Source: Marinobacter panjinensis
GTDB taxonomy: Bacteria; Pseudomonadota; Gammaproteobacteria; Pseudomonadales; Oleiphilaceae
Length of the DNA: 64,000 bases
Assembly: GCF_005298175.1 (NCBI RefSeq)
Contig: NZ_SZYH01000001.1
Span: forward strand, 1,674,001 to 1,738,000
Direction: 5' to 3'
Below the pieces are notes generated by a model. It made no database searches. It was given only the letters and a program-made list of their open reading frames with translations, and was not told the DNA's origin. The translations under genes were made by a program, and so were the position numbers. This document shows, in pieces, positions 7,918 to 16,918 of this stretch (its first letter is position 1; each line of letters opens with the position of its first letter).

Positions 7918-9696
7918 CTATTTACACGCCTTGCGATAGCCCCCCTGATAGTCAAAGATCCGTTCCTGCACCTGCCAATAATGCTTTTGTTTGCGGGCAA
8001 TCACAAAATCCGGTGCCGGTAATAAGCCCTGCATCTCAAGCACCTCATCCGCCCTCCTGAACATTTTCGGAGCCTGACCATCGGCGAAACGACGCCCGAA
8101 CAGTTTGTTAAAGACGTTGCGCTGGCCCGGCTTGTCGAAATCAAACGACTCACTAAGTTCCTCCCCATCCTCACCGTGATAGGTAATCCTCAGTTTGCTG
8201 CCGGTCTTGGAGGCCTGGGCACCTAATGTGATCCCGGCGCAACGGATCACCATGGCATCTTTGAGTTTCAGCGCATCTCGTAGCTGATCATCCGGGTCGA
8301 TGATGGCTTTGTAGCATCGCCCACAGTTACGGGCCGCAATGTCATTCTCGCCACCGCAGTGTGGGCACTCCTTGAAACGAAAACGGTAATCGCACTGTTG
8401 CGGACGCCCGTTCTGCAAGGCAGTCCCACCCTCTACCGCAAGCTCCAGCAGCCCCTGACAACGGCGGCCGTAGTGCTCGAGCACTCGGCCGTCACTATCG
8501 GTTTTGCCCCAGAAGATATTGGCAAACCCACAGCCCGGGCAGAACACCTGCACCGGCTCACTGTCGGGGTTCGGCTTCGGCTCCCCCACCTCCGGGTGAT
8601 GCAGGTTCACGTGGTTGCCCGCGTAATCGATCACCAGGCAATCCTGCTTGCCTTTGTCCAAACGAAGTCCACGGCCCACGATCTGCTGATACAGGCTGAC
8701 CGACTGGGTAGGCCGAAGAATGGCGATAAAGTCCACATGGGGCGCATCGAAGCCCGTGGTGAGCACGGACACGTTCACCAGATACTTCAACTGCCGCTGT
8801 TTGAAGCGCCGAATCAGCAGATCCCGATCATGCAGATCGGTCGCGCCGGTCACCAGGGCGGTCTGGTGTTCCGGCAGATAGCGGGTGATCTCCCGGGCAT
8901 GCTCCACCGTTGCCGCAAAAACCATCACCCCCTTGCGCTCAGCCGCCAGCTCCATCACCTGCTCAATGATGGCACGGGTCACACGCTTATGTTTGCTCAG
9001 CAGCTGGTTGACGTCCTTCTCAGCGTATTCACCAAAGCGATCCTGAGGCAGCGCGGAGAAATCGTATTGCGTCACCGCCGCGTTCACCAACTCAGGCCGG
9101 GTGAGGTACCCCCGATTGATCATATAGCTCAACGGCAGTTCATAAATGCAGTGCTGAAAAGGCTTCTCCTGTTCACCTCGGACAAAGCCCCGGTAGTGAT
9201 AGCGATAAATCCAGCCCATGGCCAAGCGATAAGGTGTGGCGGTCAGCCCGAGCACTTTGAGGGAGTCGTTCTGTTGCCGCAGCAGCTCGATGATCCGTTG
9301 ATACTGGCTGGTTTCTTCACCGCTGACCCGATGGCACTCATCGATGATGACCAACGAGTATTCATCCCTGAACTGATCCGGATTCGCCGATACGGACTGG
9401 ACGCTGGCGAAAGTCACCTGATGCCGGTTTTCCTTACGCTTCAGCCCGGCGGAGAAGATGCCGCCCGTTAACCCATAACTCTGGTATTTGGCGTGATTCT
9501 GCTCCACAAGCTCTTTTACGTGGGTCAGCACCAGAATCTTCCGGCGGGCAAGGCGGGCCAACTCGGCGATGACCAGACTCTTACCCGCACCGGTGGGCAG
9601 AACAATAACGGCAGACTCATCGGATTGGCGAAAATGCCTCAGCGTGGCATCCACCGCTTCCTGCTGGTAAGGCCGCAGCGTAAAAGGCGCATTCAT
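7918..9696 (-). CDS. DEAD/DEAH-box superfamily 2 helicase with zinc-ribbon C-terminus
   Basis: 592 residues. Motifs: Q-like FTLRPYQQEAV at the N-terminus, Walker A LPTGAGKS at 33-40, DECH at 119-122, LTATPYR near 153, and motif VI QQIVGRGLRLD. After the helicase core come CPGC and later CPHC/CGRC pairs consistent with a zinc ribbon. This is the type-III-restriction-like/RadD-like helicase class, an ATP-dependent nucleic-acid translocase, and RadD (YejH) is a good candidate by size and zinc-finger content. It lies 18 bp downstream of slyD on the same strand, so co-transcription is possible. Confidence 0.85.
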   Translation of the reverse strand: MNAPFTLRPYQQEAVDATLRHFRQSDESAVIVLPTGAGKSLVIAELARLARRKILVLTHVKELVEQNHAKYQSYGLTGGIFSAGLKRKENRHQVTFASVQSVSANPDQFRDEYSLVIIDECHRVSGEETSQYQRIIELLRQQNDSLKVLGLTATPYRLAMGWIYRYHYRGFVRGEQEKPFQHCIYELPLSYMINRGYLTRPELVNAAVTQYDFSALPQDRFGEYAEKDVNQLLSKHKRVTRAIIEQVMELAAERKGVMVFAATVEHAREITRYLPEHQTALVTGATDLHDRDLLIRRFKQRQLKYLVNVSVLTTGFDAPHVDFIAILRPTQSVSLYQQIVGRGLRLDKGKQDCLVIDYAGNHVNLHHPEVGEPKPNPDSEPVQVFCPGCGFANIFWGKTDSDGRVLEHYGRRCQGLLELAVEGGTALQNGRPQQCDYRFRFKECPHCGGENDIAARNCGRCYKAIIDPDDQLRDALKLKDAMVIRCAGITLGAQASKTGSKLRITYHGEDGEELSESFDFDKPGQRNVFNKLFGRRFADGQAPKMFRRADEVLEMQGLLPAPDFVIARKQKHYWQVQERIFDYQGGYRKACK

Positions 9697-9714
9697 TTTG
9701 CTGGGCTTAATCGT

Positions 9715-10194
9715 TCAATGATGCCCGCCCGGCCCATGCGCGTGGCCGTGCGCAATCTCTTCCGTGTCAGCAGCGCGTACTTCAATGACTTCGATATCAA
9801 AGGTCAGGGTTTTACCGGCCATCGGATGGTTGGTGTCGACATCGGCAAACTTGTGGCCGACCTTGGCGACGACTACATGGCGCGGCCCCTGCTCGGTTTC
9901 CACCTGGGCAATCATGCCCGGCTTCCAGCGTTTGGCACCCATCAAATGCTTAATAGGCACGCGCTGCACGGCATCGGCCTTGCGTGGTCCGTAGGCTTTT
10001 TCCGGACTGACGGTGACGGTGAACGTATCGCCGGCCTCGCGACCTTCCAGGGCTTCTTCCAGACCTGGGATAATGCCGCCGTGACCATGCAGGTAGGCGT
10101 TCGGCTCGCCGCCCCGGGAATTTTCGACAACGTTGCCTTGGTCATCACTGACACTGTAGTGAAACAAGACCACCTGATTCTTTTCGATTGGCAT
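9715..10194 (-). CDS. slyD: FKBP-type peptidyl-prolyl isomerase SlyD
   Basis: 159 residues: an FKBP domain (NQVVLFHYSV, YLHGHGGIIPGLEEAL) interrupted by the insert-in-flap domain (KAYGPRKADAVQRVPIKHL to GKTLTFDIEVIEV), then a short histidine-rich tail (HGHAHGPGGHH) that can bind Ni or Zn. SlyD is a cytoplasmic folding helper and metallochaperone. An internally deleted remnant of a second slyD lies at about 48,400-48,490. Confidence 0.93.
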   Translation of the reverse strand: MPIEKNQVVLFHYSVSDDQGNVVENSRGGEPNAYLHGHGGIIPGLEEALEGREAGDTFTVTVSPEKAYGPRKADAVQRVPIKHLMGAKRWKPGMIAQVETEQGPRHVVVAKVGHKFADVDTNHPMAGKTLTFDIEVIEVRAADTEEIAHGHAHGPGGHH

Positions 10195-10388
10195 AGAGTT
10201 CTCTGCGACGGTTCAAAGTTCGTCATTATAACCAGCAGTGGCGCCAGAAACGATGGTTAGCACCGGCGCTCAACGGCCGGCTCAATAAGATAGAGCAGTA
10301 TGCCGAGTTGATAAGCACAACTTCCTGAGCTTAGATTAAAGGATCATCCGGAATTCCGTATGAAACATCGTATTCGAAGGAGAAATCT

Positions 10389-10685
10389 ATGAAAAAGCTA
10401 CATTCACTCGCCTTTTATGCCTTGATCACACCGGCCATAGCCCTGGGTTCGGCTGCTTTGCTCGCCCAAGAAGGCGGCAATGGGGATAAGGATCTGGGAG
10501 AGCAGGATATGGACCAACATGCTGAACCCGAGGATCAGAACTCTGAGCTACACGATGAGTCCACCAAGTCCAAATACAATACAGATGACGCAACTGGCAC
10601 AAATGACCCGGAAACGAAAGACCAGTCTGGCAAGCAGAAAAAGGATGATCGGGAGTCTACTTCGGATAATGATATGGACGAGTAA
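10389..10685 (+). CDS. Small secreted highly acidic protein
   Basis: 98 residues: a signal peptide (KKLHSLAFYALITPAIALGSAALLAQ), then a low-complexity tail rich in Asp, Glu, Asn, Ser and Lys with no hydrophobic core, probably disordered in the periplasm. The start has GAAGGAG seven bases upstream. Not recognised; an acidic disordered tail could bind cations, but this is speculation. Confidence 0.65.
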   Translation: MKKLHSLAFYALITPAIALGSAALLAQEGGNGDKDLGEQDMDQHAEPEDQNSELHDESTKSKYNTDDATGTNDPETKDQSGKQKKDDRESTSDNDMDE

Positions 10686-10840
10686 CCCTATCGGACCTGA
10701 GCTCAATACCCCTCGTGATGTAAGCATGGGTGTGTCGAATTGACCAATCCGGCAGTTCGATGATGTCACCCGCCACACCGCCTTCATACACCTTCTGCTA
10801 TACTGCCGGCCAGCCCGCCTACCCCGCCCAGTGAGCCGTC

Positions 10841-11587
10841 ATGCAACCGTCCACCAAGCTCTACACCGACCTCTCCGGTTATTACGACCTGATGTGTGCC
10901 GACATCGACTACCCGGAACAAAGCAGCGGCGTGCGCAGGCTTAACCAGTTGTTCGGAAACGGCGGTCACAGTCACCTGGACCTGGCCTGTGGAACCGGCC
11001 CCCACATTCGGCATTTCCTCGACTTTGGCTACCAAAGCCAGGGCCTGGACATCAATCAGCCTATGCTGGATAAAGCGAAAGTGCGCTGCCCTGAAGCCGA
11101 GTTCACCCTGGGTGACATTGGCAGTTTTGCCTTTGACCAGCCTTTCGATCTGATCACCTGCTTTCTGTATTCGATTCACTACAGCAGTGACATCGACCGC
11201 CTGAAATCCTGCATCACCAGCGTACACGATGCCCTGCAGGCCAATGGCGTTTTCTGCTTCAATGCAGTGGACAAGAACAAGATCAACAACAACCTGTTTG
11301 TAACCCATACCGCAGAGCACCAGGGCGGTGCTTTCACATTCAGTTCGGGCTGGCACTACCGCGGCTATGGTGAGCAACAGTCACTCAAGCTGCGGATCAA
11401 AAAAACCACGCAAAATGTCAGCGAGACCTGGAAGGACGAGCATCCCATGGTGGCGTTGGGTTTCGAAGAGCTTGCAAAGTTGCTGGAACCCTTTTTCGAG
11501 GTTCATATATTCGAGCACGACTACGGCAAGATAGAGCCTTGGGACGGGCAGTCCGGGAACGCCCTGTTTGTCTGCGTAAAGAGCTAG
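10841..11587 (+). CDS. Class I SAM-dependent methyltransferase
   Basis: 248 residues. An N-terminal YTDLSGYYDLM leads to motif I HLDLACGTGPHIRHF near 46-60, an acidic motif II (GLDINQPMLDKA) and a motif-IV-like FDLITCFLYSIHY. This layout is usual for small-molecule methyltransferases; the substrate is not evident. It appears monocistronic. Confidence 0.85.
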   Translation: MQPSTKLYTDLSGYYDLMCADIDYPEQSSGVRRLNQLFGNGGHSHLDLACGTGPHIRHFLDFGYQSQGLDINQPMLDKAKVRCPEAEFTLGDIGSFAFDQPFDLITCFLYSIHYSSDIDRLKSCITSVHDALQANGVFCFNAVDKNKINNNLFVTHTAEHQGGAFTFSSGWHYRGYGEQQSLKLRIKKTTQNVSETWKDEHPMVALGFEELAKLLEPFFEVHIFEHDYGKIEPWDGQSGNALFVCVKS

Positions 11588-11729
11588 AGTAATGTTGCCT
11601 TGTTTATAGGCTCATACCAACGCAAAGCGCCGGCGCGGCATCGTTGTAGGTTCACAGGAAGTGTAGTTGAGGTTATCGCTATATGCTGATCCGGGAAAGC
11701 CGGGAATTTTCCGGTTTCCACCGCAGTTT

Positions 11730-11951
11730 TCAATAAAACCATAACAACAGGCAAGCAACCCCGAAAAGAAGCGCGGCAAAATGGATAGCCAGGTTTTTCC
11801 GGATAGTTGGGGCGGGCTTTCTGGAGAAACTGAAGTAATCCTCACCAAACAGCCCCACACCGCAGCCCTCACAGTAGTTTCTCGAGTAAGAAACCCTCAG
11901 TGCAGACGGCTCGAACTTTTTCCGACAACTGTAACAACCAGGCTTAATCAT
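11730..11951 (-). CDS. Small zinc-ribbon membrane protein
   Basis: 73 residues: two CxxC pairs (CYSC and CEGC, about 17 residues apart) form a probable zinc ribbon, followed by a C-terminal transmembrane helix (LAIHFAALLFGVACLLLWFY). The family is not recognised. A partial, diverged copy of its 5' end and upstream DNA lies at about 13,460-13,600, which supports its being a real duplicated gene. Confidence 0.55.
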   Translation of the reverse strand: MIKPGCYSCRKKFEPSALRVSYSRNYCEGCGVGLFGEDYFSFSRKPAPTIRKNLAIHFAALLFGVACLLLWFY

Positions 11952-12259
11952 TTCGGGCTCCGGGCAAAACGATGTTTGAACAAAAATACTGAGATTTTCT
12001 CACGGACCAGGTAACGCCCCATGAGCATGGCCGGCTTAATATTACCATTCAGACGATAGATTTGACTGGTCTCCGCTAGGTCTCAAATTCTAAAAATAAA
12101 TATCTGATGCAATGTCAGCAGGCGTTGATCGACTGCTGGCGCATGTCTCACCCGCCGGAGCCGGAAACGGGCACAATCGCCCCGGGCCGTCAGGTTGACC
12201 GCACCCAACCAGACCGCGCAGACTTGGCCTGTCACCCTTACATAGTGAACGCACACCCA
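11952..12259. other. Intergenic stretch without a supported gene
   Basis: About 308 bp between the zinc-ribbon gene and the oxygenase-like gene. The left part is the upstream region of the zinc-ribbon gene, which recurs at 13,500-13,600. An in-frame extension of the downstream gene is open back to 12,107 but its composition is not protein-like. No RNA gene was seen. Confidence 0.4.
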
Positions 12260-12559
12260 ATGGCAACAAACGTAAAAACCCGGATCCTGTTTCATTCCAG
12301 ACGGCTCAGCATATACCTGGTTCGATATCCCCAGGGCCATAAGGTAGTGCCCCATGTGGACATGGTTTCAGAAGGCTGGCTCTACAAACTGAACTGCGTT
12401 CTGGTCAAACCCGCAGCCGGTGGCGAGTTCACTTGTGAGAAGAATATTTTCAACCTGTTCGGGCGGGTCTACCTGTTTCGCCCGGATCTTTATCAGCACC
12501 GGGTATCAAAGATCGAGCGTGGTAACCGCTGGCTGCTCAGTTTTGCGATTACAGGCTGA
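12260..12559 (+). CDS. Small 2OG-Fe(II) oxygenase-like protein
   Basis: About 100 residues from ATG 12260. The sequence has an HxD pair (KVVPHVDMV) and about 50 residues later LYQHRVSKIERGNRWLLSF, giving H-x-D...H...R as in the iron and 2-oxoglutarate sites of the 2OG-Fe(II) oxygenase fold. It is short and would cover only the core jelly roll. The start is uncertain because the frame is open upstream to 12,107. Family assignment is by motif only. Confidence 0.55.
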   Translation: MATNVKTRILFHSRRLSIYLVRYPQGHKVVPHVDMVSEGWLYKLNCVLVKPAAGGEFTCEKNIFNLFGRVYLFRPDLYQHRVSKIERGNRWLLSFAITG

Positions 12560-12711
12560 GAGCAAACCATCAGGAAGCAACAGGACACCTGATTAGATAA
12601 AACCATGGAAGGTGAGTGAGCCTTTCTGATTCAATTCGCTTCCCCCTTGCGTAACGCCCTTCTCTTGATATGGTTATAAATAACGTCTTGCCACACGACT
12701 GGAGGTAAGTT

Positions 12712-12996
12712 TTGGATAAATCTGAGCGCTGGTCGCAGAAGGTGACAGAATCCAGTGATGCCCTGAACCTTGAGCACGGCGTATTCGCTCTGGAAGATCC
12801 CCGGGAAATCGCCCGCTCTCTGAAGAAGTCTGCCGAGGAGAGCAAGCGTCGCAAATCAGACCCTTATCGGTCAGCCATGTCGATGCTGACGTTTTACATC
12901 AATCGGGCGGGAAAACAACTCTCCACGGAGCAAAGAGAACGCCTTGAGGCTGCAAAGGATGAGCTGCGCGACCTTTTCGGCAAGCCCCGCAAGTAA
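12712..12996 (+). CDS. DUF3175 family protein
   Basis: 94 residues matching the DUF3175 pattern (RWSQKVTESSDALNLEHGVF, DPREIARSLKKSAE, SAMSMLTFYINRAGK). The function is unknown; the protein is small, charged and cytoplasmic. It uses a TTG start: TTG at 12712 is preceded by GGAGG with a six-base spacer, and no ATG lies before the conserved region. Confidence 0.85.
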   Translation: MDKSERWSQKVTESSDALNLEHGVFALEDPREIARSLKKSAEESKRRKSDPYRSAMSMLTFYINRAGKQLSTEQRERLEAAKDELRDLFGKPRK

Positions 12997-13063
12997 GTCC
13001 TGTCCGAATCGAGCAAATATAGCCCGCACCTTCCAGGGCAGACTGACCGGAGGACCTCACCCC

Positions 13064-13135
13064 TTGGAAACCGCAGATATCTTCCTGGCGCTGCTCTTCG
13101 GCTGCGCCGGTTTCGGGTACGTCATGGACAGCGTG
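13064..13135 (+). pseudogene. 5' remnant of a small membrane-protein gene
   Basis: A GGAGG is followed by TTG GAA ACC and a reading frame ETADIFLALLFGCAGFGYV. It resembles the start of a common short inner-membrane protein in which FLALLFG..GFGYF leads into a second helix, but the second half is missing. Assigned by resemblance only. Confidence 0.35.
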
Positions 13136-13155
13136 GTTTTGCTATTGATTATCCC

Positions 13156-13398
13156 TTACAACGCAGCGTCCAGTTCATCGATCGCTTTTCTTAGCGCAAT
13201 CTCAGCCTCGGAATGTTTACCCTGATTGTGCAGCGATTCACCCCGATCCCGGAGCTCTTTAACCTTGGCCTCAGCCTTAATGTCCAGTTGCGCTGACTGC
13301 AGTTGATGATCGATCTGTTTAACCAGGCTCGGGCACTGGCCACTAAGGGCATTGCCCGCAAAGAAAACCGTGAATAACACAACCGCAAGATACCGCAT
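13156..13398 (-). CDS. Small periplasmic protein
   Basis: 80 residues: a signal peptide (RYLAVVLFTVFFAGNALSG), then a mature helical region of about 60 residues with one Cys near its start (GQCPSL) and a charged C-terminal part (KHSEAEIALRKAIDEL). The ATG is preceded by AGGAGG at good spacing. It resembles unnamed periplasmic proteins of marine gammaproteobacteria; function unknown. Confidence 0.7.
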   Translation of the reverse strand: MRYLAVVLFTVFFAGNALSGQCPSLVKQIDHQLQSAQLDIKAEAKVKELRDRGESLHNQGKHSEAEIALRKAIDELDAAL

Positions 13399-13459
13399 GT
13401 CAGTTCCTCCTTTTTAACAGGACCCTATTGAGTATAGACAATCGGGGGGCAATGGGCCG

Positions 13460-13600
13460 CGCAGACGGCTCAAACTTATTCCGGGAACTGTAACAACCAG
13501 GCCTTGTCACTATGGGCTCCGTGCAAAACAACTGCGCATCATGTTTTCATGCATCACATACTTTAAGATTATACTCACGGACCAAGCCAGCCCCATCCTA
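13460..13600 (-). repeat. Partial diverged copy of the 5' end of the zinc-ribbon gene at 11730
   Basis: The GCAGACGGCTC segment and about 100 following bases (CTGTAACAACCAGG, GGGCTCC, CTCACGGACCA) match 11,900-12,010, covering the first codons and upstream DNA of the zinc-ribbon gene with substitutions and small indels. No intact ORF remains. Confidence 0.6.
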
Positions 13601-13625
13601 CTATTGAACTCCAAGCCCCGGGCCT

Positions 13626-14564
13626 ATGACTGTGAGCAGCCTCCATCGAAGTGAAAAAAGCCAGGCCAAGCCTGTTCGCAAAGGCCTGCACCCGAGGAAT
13701 CTACACAACCAGGGCTACGACTTCCCGGCTCTCGTAAAAAGCCACCCGGCACTAGCGCCCCATGTGAAACCGAACGCCCATGGCGACCTTTCCATCGATT
13801 TCGCAGACCCATTGGCAGTAAGAGTTCTCAACGCCGCATTATTAACCCGGTACTACAACATCGTCGATTGGGATATTCCAGAGGGCGCGCTTTGCCCTCC
13901 AATCCCGGGAAGAGCCGACTATATCCATTACATGGCAGACTTGCTGGGGCCTGAACAGCCCAGCATCAGGCTGCTCGATATTGGCACTGGCGCAAATGGA
14001 ATCTACCCGCTACTGGCCTGCCAGATTTACGGCTGGCAGTGTGTCGGTAGTGACATTAACACCCAGTCGCTTGAGAACGTCGCCACCATTATCGCCAACA
14101 ACCCCACCCTCAAAGAACGCTTCACGCTGCGCACGCAGCCAGACAAAAACCACATGTTTGAAGGGATCATTCAAGCCGGGGAGTTCTTTGACGTCAGCGT
14201 ATGCAACCCACCCTTCCATGCCTCGCCCGAAGAAGCACTTAAAGGTAGCCAGCTTAAACGCAATAACCTTGCTCGTAGCCGCGGTGAACAGAAAGCAAAA
14301 ACCGAATCCCCCACTCTCAACTTTGGCGGGCTGGGAGCAGAGCTTTGGTGTAAAGGGGGCGAACAGCTGTTTCTGAAAAAGCTGATAAGAGAAAGCCAGG
14401 TGTATTCAACTCAATGCCGCTGGTTCACCAGCCTGGTTTCAAAAGCCGACAATGTTAAACCTGCAAAGAAGTTGATTCGCAAGCTCGGTGCCGTTGATAT
14501 TCGGGAAATAGAGATGAAGCAGGGAAACAAGATTACCAGGGTATTGGCCTGGACATTCCTCTGA
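13626..14564 (+). CDS. rlmF: 23S rRNA (adenine-1618-N6)-methyltransferase RlmF
   Basis: 312 residues. The N-terminal GLHPRNLHNQGYDFPAL and WDIPEGALCPPIPGRADYIH are typical of RlmF. The SAM motif LLDIGTGANGIYPLL and the catalytic NPPF (VCNPPFHASPEEA) place it among N6-adenine methyltransferases. It methylates A1618 in 23S rRNA. Full length for the family. Confidence 0.93.
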   Translation: MTVSSLHRSEKSQAKPVRKGLHPRNLHNQGYDFPALVKSHPALAPHVKPNAHGDLSIDFADPLAVRVLNAALLTRYYNIVDWDIPEGALCPPIPGRADYIHYMADLLGPEQPSIRLLDIGTGANGIYPLLACQIYGWQCVGSDINTQSLENVATIIANNPTLKERFTLRTQPDKNHMFEGIIQAGEFFDVSVCNPPFHASPEEALKGSQLKRNNLARSRGEQKAKTESPTLNFGGLGAELWCKGGEQLFLKKLIRESQVYSTQCRWFTSLVSKADNVKPAKKLIRKLGAVDIREIEMKQGNKITRVLAWTFL

Positions 14565-14608
14565 GCCGCTACCGAGGTGGCGCATGATTATGAGAAGGGA
14601 GCTACACG

Positions 14609-15130
14609 ATGCCGGAACTGAACGACGCCATGATAAGCAACCATTCCTTCTGGCAATACAAATATGGCGATTATTCCGCCAACACCGCCCTTCCTCACGG
14701 TTCCTATGAAACCGACGTATTGGTTATTGGAGCTGGATACACAGGCCTGACCTGCGCAAGAGAAATCCGTAAAGACGACAAAACAAAGCGCGTTATGGTG
14801 CTCGATGCCAACGAAATAGGCTTTGGCGCATCCGGCCGCAATGGCGGCTTTAACATGACTCTGTTTGGCGTTGAGCCAGAAGTGACTCAGCTGCGCTGGA
14901 GAAAAGAAAAACCCGCGAAGCCCAGGCCTATATGCAAAAGACTAATAGCCGACCTCGTTCTCGGGAAAGACACAAGCCTCACCAAATTCTGGGTCGTGAA
15001 CCGTAAGGCGATTCCCATGCCTCCGGGAAACATCCTGCGTTTTGCAGGCGTTAAATTGATTGAAGGCATCTTGACCGCGGTTGACCGTTATGAAGAAAGC
15101 GGATCAAGAACAATCAAGCCCCGCAAGTAA
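14609..15130 (+). pseudogene. FAD-dependent oxidoreductase with internal deletion
   Basis: The first about 95 codons match amine-oxidase-type FAD oxidoreductases (SFWQYKYGDYSANTALP, VLVIGAGYTGLTCAREI, GFGASGRNGGF). The last about 60 match their C-terminus (LIADLVLGKDTSLTKFW, PMPPGNILRFAGVK). The middle, about 300 residues in homologues of about 450, is missing. Around 14,905-14,945 the better match shifts frame (KTREAQAYMQK), so the ORF survives only because the deletion restored the frame. The substrate half is absent, so it should be inactive. Confidence 0.75.
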
Positions 15131-15243
15131 GCCCTTGCTTGCCCTCGCTCTCCAACAGGATCACGGCCGAGAGAACATGTAATGCGATAGCCAGACTCAT
15201 ATAGTGATTCCCGGATGAGAAATGTGTGTGATGCAGTTGTTAA

Positions 15244-15699
15244 TTACGCCAGGTCATCCAATATTTCCTGCACATGCTCGGCCGGTTTGACCTTGCCGTA
15301 ATGGCGCAGAATCACACCCTGTTCATCAATCAGGAACGACTCCCGGTTCACGGACATCACCTGTTTACCGTACATGTTTTTCTGTTTGAGCACTTCGTAC
15401 TGGTTGACCACCACTTCTTCGGGGTCCGCCAGAATCGGGAAGTTCAACGACTCTTTCCGGGCGAACTTCTCGTGTGAGCGAACCGTGTCCCGGCTCACAC
15501 CCAGCACCTGCACGCCATGACTGCGGAGTTCGTCCAGCCGGTCCCGGAATTGCTGAGCCTCGATGGTACAGCCGGGCGTGTCGTCACGTGGGTAAAAGTA
15601 GAGCAGGACTTTCTGTCCCTGATAATCCGACAGAGAGTGTTTTTTACCTTCCTGGTCTTCCAGCGTGAAATCGGGTGCGCTTTTGCCTTCCCAGCTCAT
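15244..15699 (-). CDS. bcp: Thioredoxin-dependent peroxiredoxin Bcp
   Basis: 151 residues. The AhpC/TSA-fold peroxidatic motif FYPRDDTPGCTIEAQQF carries the catalytic Cys; APDFTLEDQEGKKHSLSDY and YGKVKPAEHVQEIL are characteristic of Bcp/PrxQ. It reduces peroxides with thioredoxin. AGGAGG precedes the ATG. Confidence 0.93.
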   Translation of the reverse strand: MSWEGKSAPDFTLEDQEGKKHSLSDYQGQKVLLYFYPRDDTPGCTIEAQQFRDRLDELRSHGVQVLGVSRDTVRSHEKFARKESLNFPILADPEEVVVNQYEVLKQKNMYGKQVMSVNRESFLIDEQGVILRHYGKVKPAEHVQEILDDLA

Positions 15700-15835
15700 A
15701 GGGTGTTCCTCCTTACAAAATCCAAGGCTAACGATATACGAATCCGGTACAAGTTAAGAGTAAAATCTGCCTGGAGGTCCTACCCCGAAAATACCGGATG
15801 CTATCCTGCAGTTTCATCAGCTCTCAGAGGCACCC

Positions 15836-16381
15836 ATGGCAAAGCCAAAACGAATCTACCTCGCCGGCCCGGAAGTCTTCTTTCCGGCTGAAGACCACCA
15901 GACCATCGTCGCCGAGAAAAAACGCCTGCTCCGGGAATACGGATTTGAGGGTGTGGACCCACTGGACACGGAGCTCGTAGTTTCAGACGACGAAGCAAAA
16001 CCGGCGCGCGGTCAGCAAATCTACCAGGCCAACCGCGAACTGATGGACAGCTGCAATGCCATCATCGCCAACCTGACTCCCTTTCGAAGCATCAGCGCGG
16101 ACCCGGGTACCGTCTTTGAGGTGGGCTACATGATCGGACAGGGCAAGCCCGCCTTCGGATTTACCATGGACAGCCGTTGCTACCGGGAACGGGCGGGCTC
16201 AAGCAGCCTGGACGAACTGGGCCACACCATTGAGGATTTTGAGATGAGTGACAACCTGATGATCGAAGGCGGAATCAGCGATTCCGGTGGTCAGCTGTTC
16301 GTGGCAGAGCAGCCAGGCGAACACCGGTTCTTCTCGGCGGAGCTGTTCCGCCGCTGTGTGCGAGCGTTGGCCCATGCCTGA
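15836..16381 (+). CDS. Nucleoside 2-deoxyribosyltransferase
   Basis: 181 residues. KRIYLAGPEVFF at the N-terminus, NRELMDSCNAIIANLTPFR and ADPGTVFEVGYMIGQGKP match the family; the Glu of FEVGYM is the usual catalytic nucleophile. The enzyme transfers or hydrolyses 2'-deoxyribose on nucleosides. It overlaps the MOSC gene by 8 bp, so the two form an operon. Confidence 0.88.
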   Translation: MAKPKRIYLAGPEVFFPAEDHQTIVAEKKRLLREYGFEGVDPLDTELVVSDDEAKPARGQQIYQANRELMDSCNAIIANLTPFRSISADPGTVFEVGYMIGQGKPAFGFTMDSRCYRERAGSSSLDELGHTIEDFEMSDNLMIEGGISDSGGQLFVAEQPGEHRFFSAELFRRCVRALAHA

Positions 16382-16886
16382 ACAAACCCCACTACAAACC
16401 CTGTTCGACACCCTCCCCCAAACCGGCCGGGTGGAATGGATCGGCATCCGCCCCGCCCGTGGTGAGGCCATGGAAGCACTCGATAGCGTAGCGATCACAC
16501 CCGGAAAAGGCCTGGAAGGAGACCGATTCAAGGGCCGCGAAGCCAGCAAGCGGCAAGTGACCCTGATCCAGAAAGAGCACCTGCACGCCATCGCCTCCTG
16601 CCTGCAGCGGGAGGCCATCGCACCCGAGGTTTTCCGGCGAAACATTGTGGTGTCTGGCCTGAATTTGCTGGCTCTGAAAGGCAAGCGATTCCGAATCGGA
16701 AATGTGGAGCTGGAATACACAGGCCTTTGCCACCCCTGCAGCAAAATGGAAACGTCGCTTGGACCGGGCGGTTACAACGCCATGCGCGGGCATGGGGGTA
16801 TTACAACGCGGGTGGTTGAAGGGGGTGCGGTGGCGCTTGGTGACGAGGTTCAGGCCTGCCTGGGCACCAGGCAGACTGGAAAATAA
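16374..16886 (+). CDS. MOSC-domain protein
   Basis: 170 residues from ATG 16374. The MOSC core is visible: GLEGDRFKG, RQVTLIQKEHL, RRNIVVSGLNL, and the conserved Cys in YTGLCHPCSKME. MOSC domains are linked to molybdenum-cofactor sulfuration and to detoxification of N-hydroxylated compounds. The stop codon (GGA AAA TAA) lies inside a copy of the dispersed repeat at 16881, so the C-terminal codons may derive from it. Confidence 0.88.
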   Translation: MPEQTPLQTLFDTLPQTGRVEWIGIRPARGEAMEALDSVAITPGKGLEGDRFKGREASKRQVTLIQKEHLHAIASCLQREAIAPEVFRRNIVVSGLNLLALKGKRFRIGNVELEYTGLCHPCSKMETSLGPGGYNAMRGHGGITTRVVEGGAVALGDEVQACLGTRQTGK

Positions 16887-16902
16887 ATCTGTCCCGGTTT
16901 TC
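16881..16902 (+). repeat. Dispersed short repeat copy (AAATAAATCTGTCCCGGTTT type)
   Basis: One of the best copies of the window-wide repeat; it contains the stop codon of the MOSC gene. Confidence 0.75.
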
Positions 16903-16918
16903 TCGCAGTTATTTCAAA

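Noticed and set aside
8359..9471. Plus-strand 370-codon ORF opposite the helicase
   Set aside because: Antisense shadow of a well-supported DEAD/DEAH helicase.
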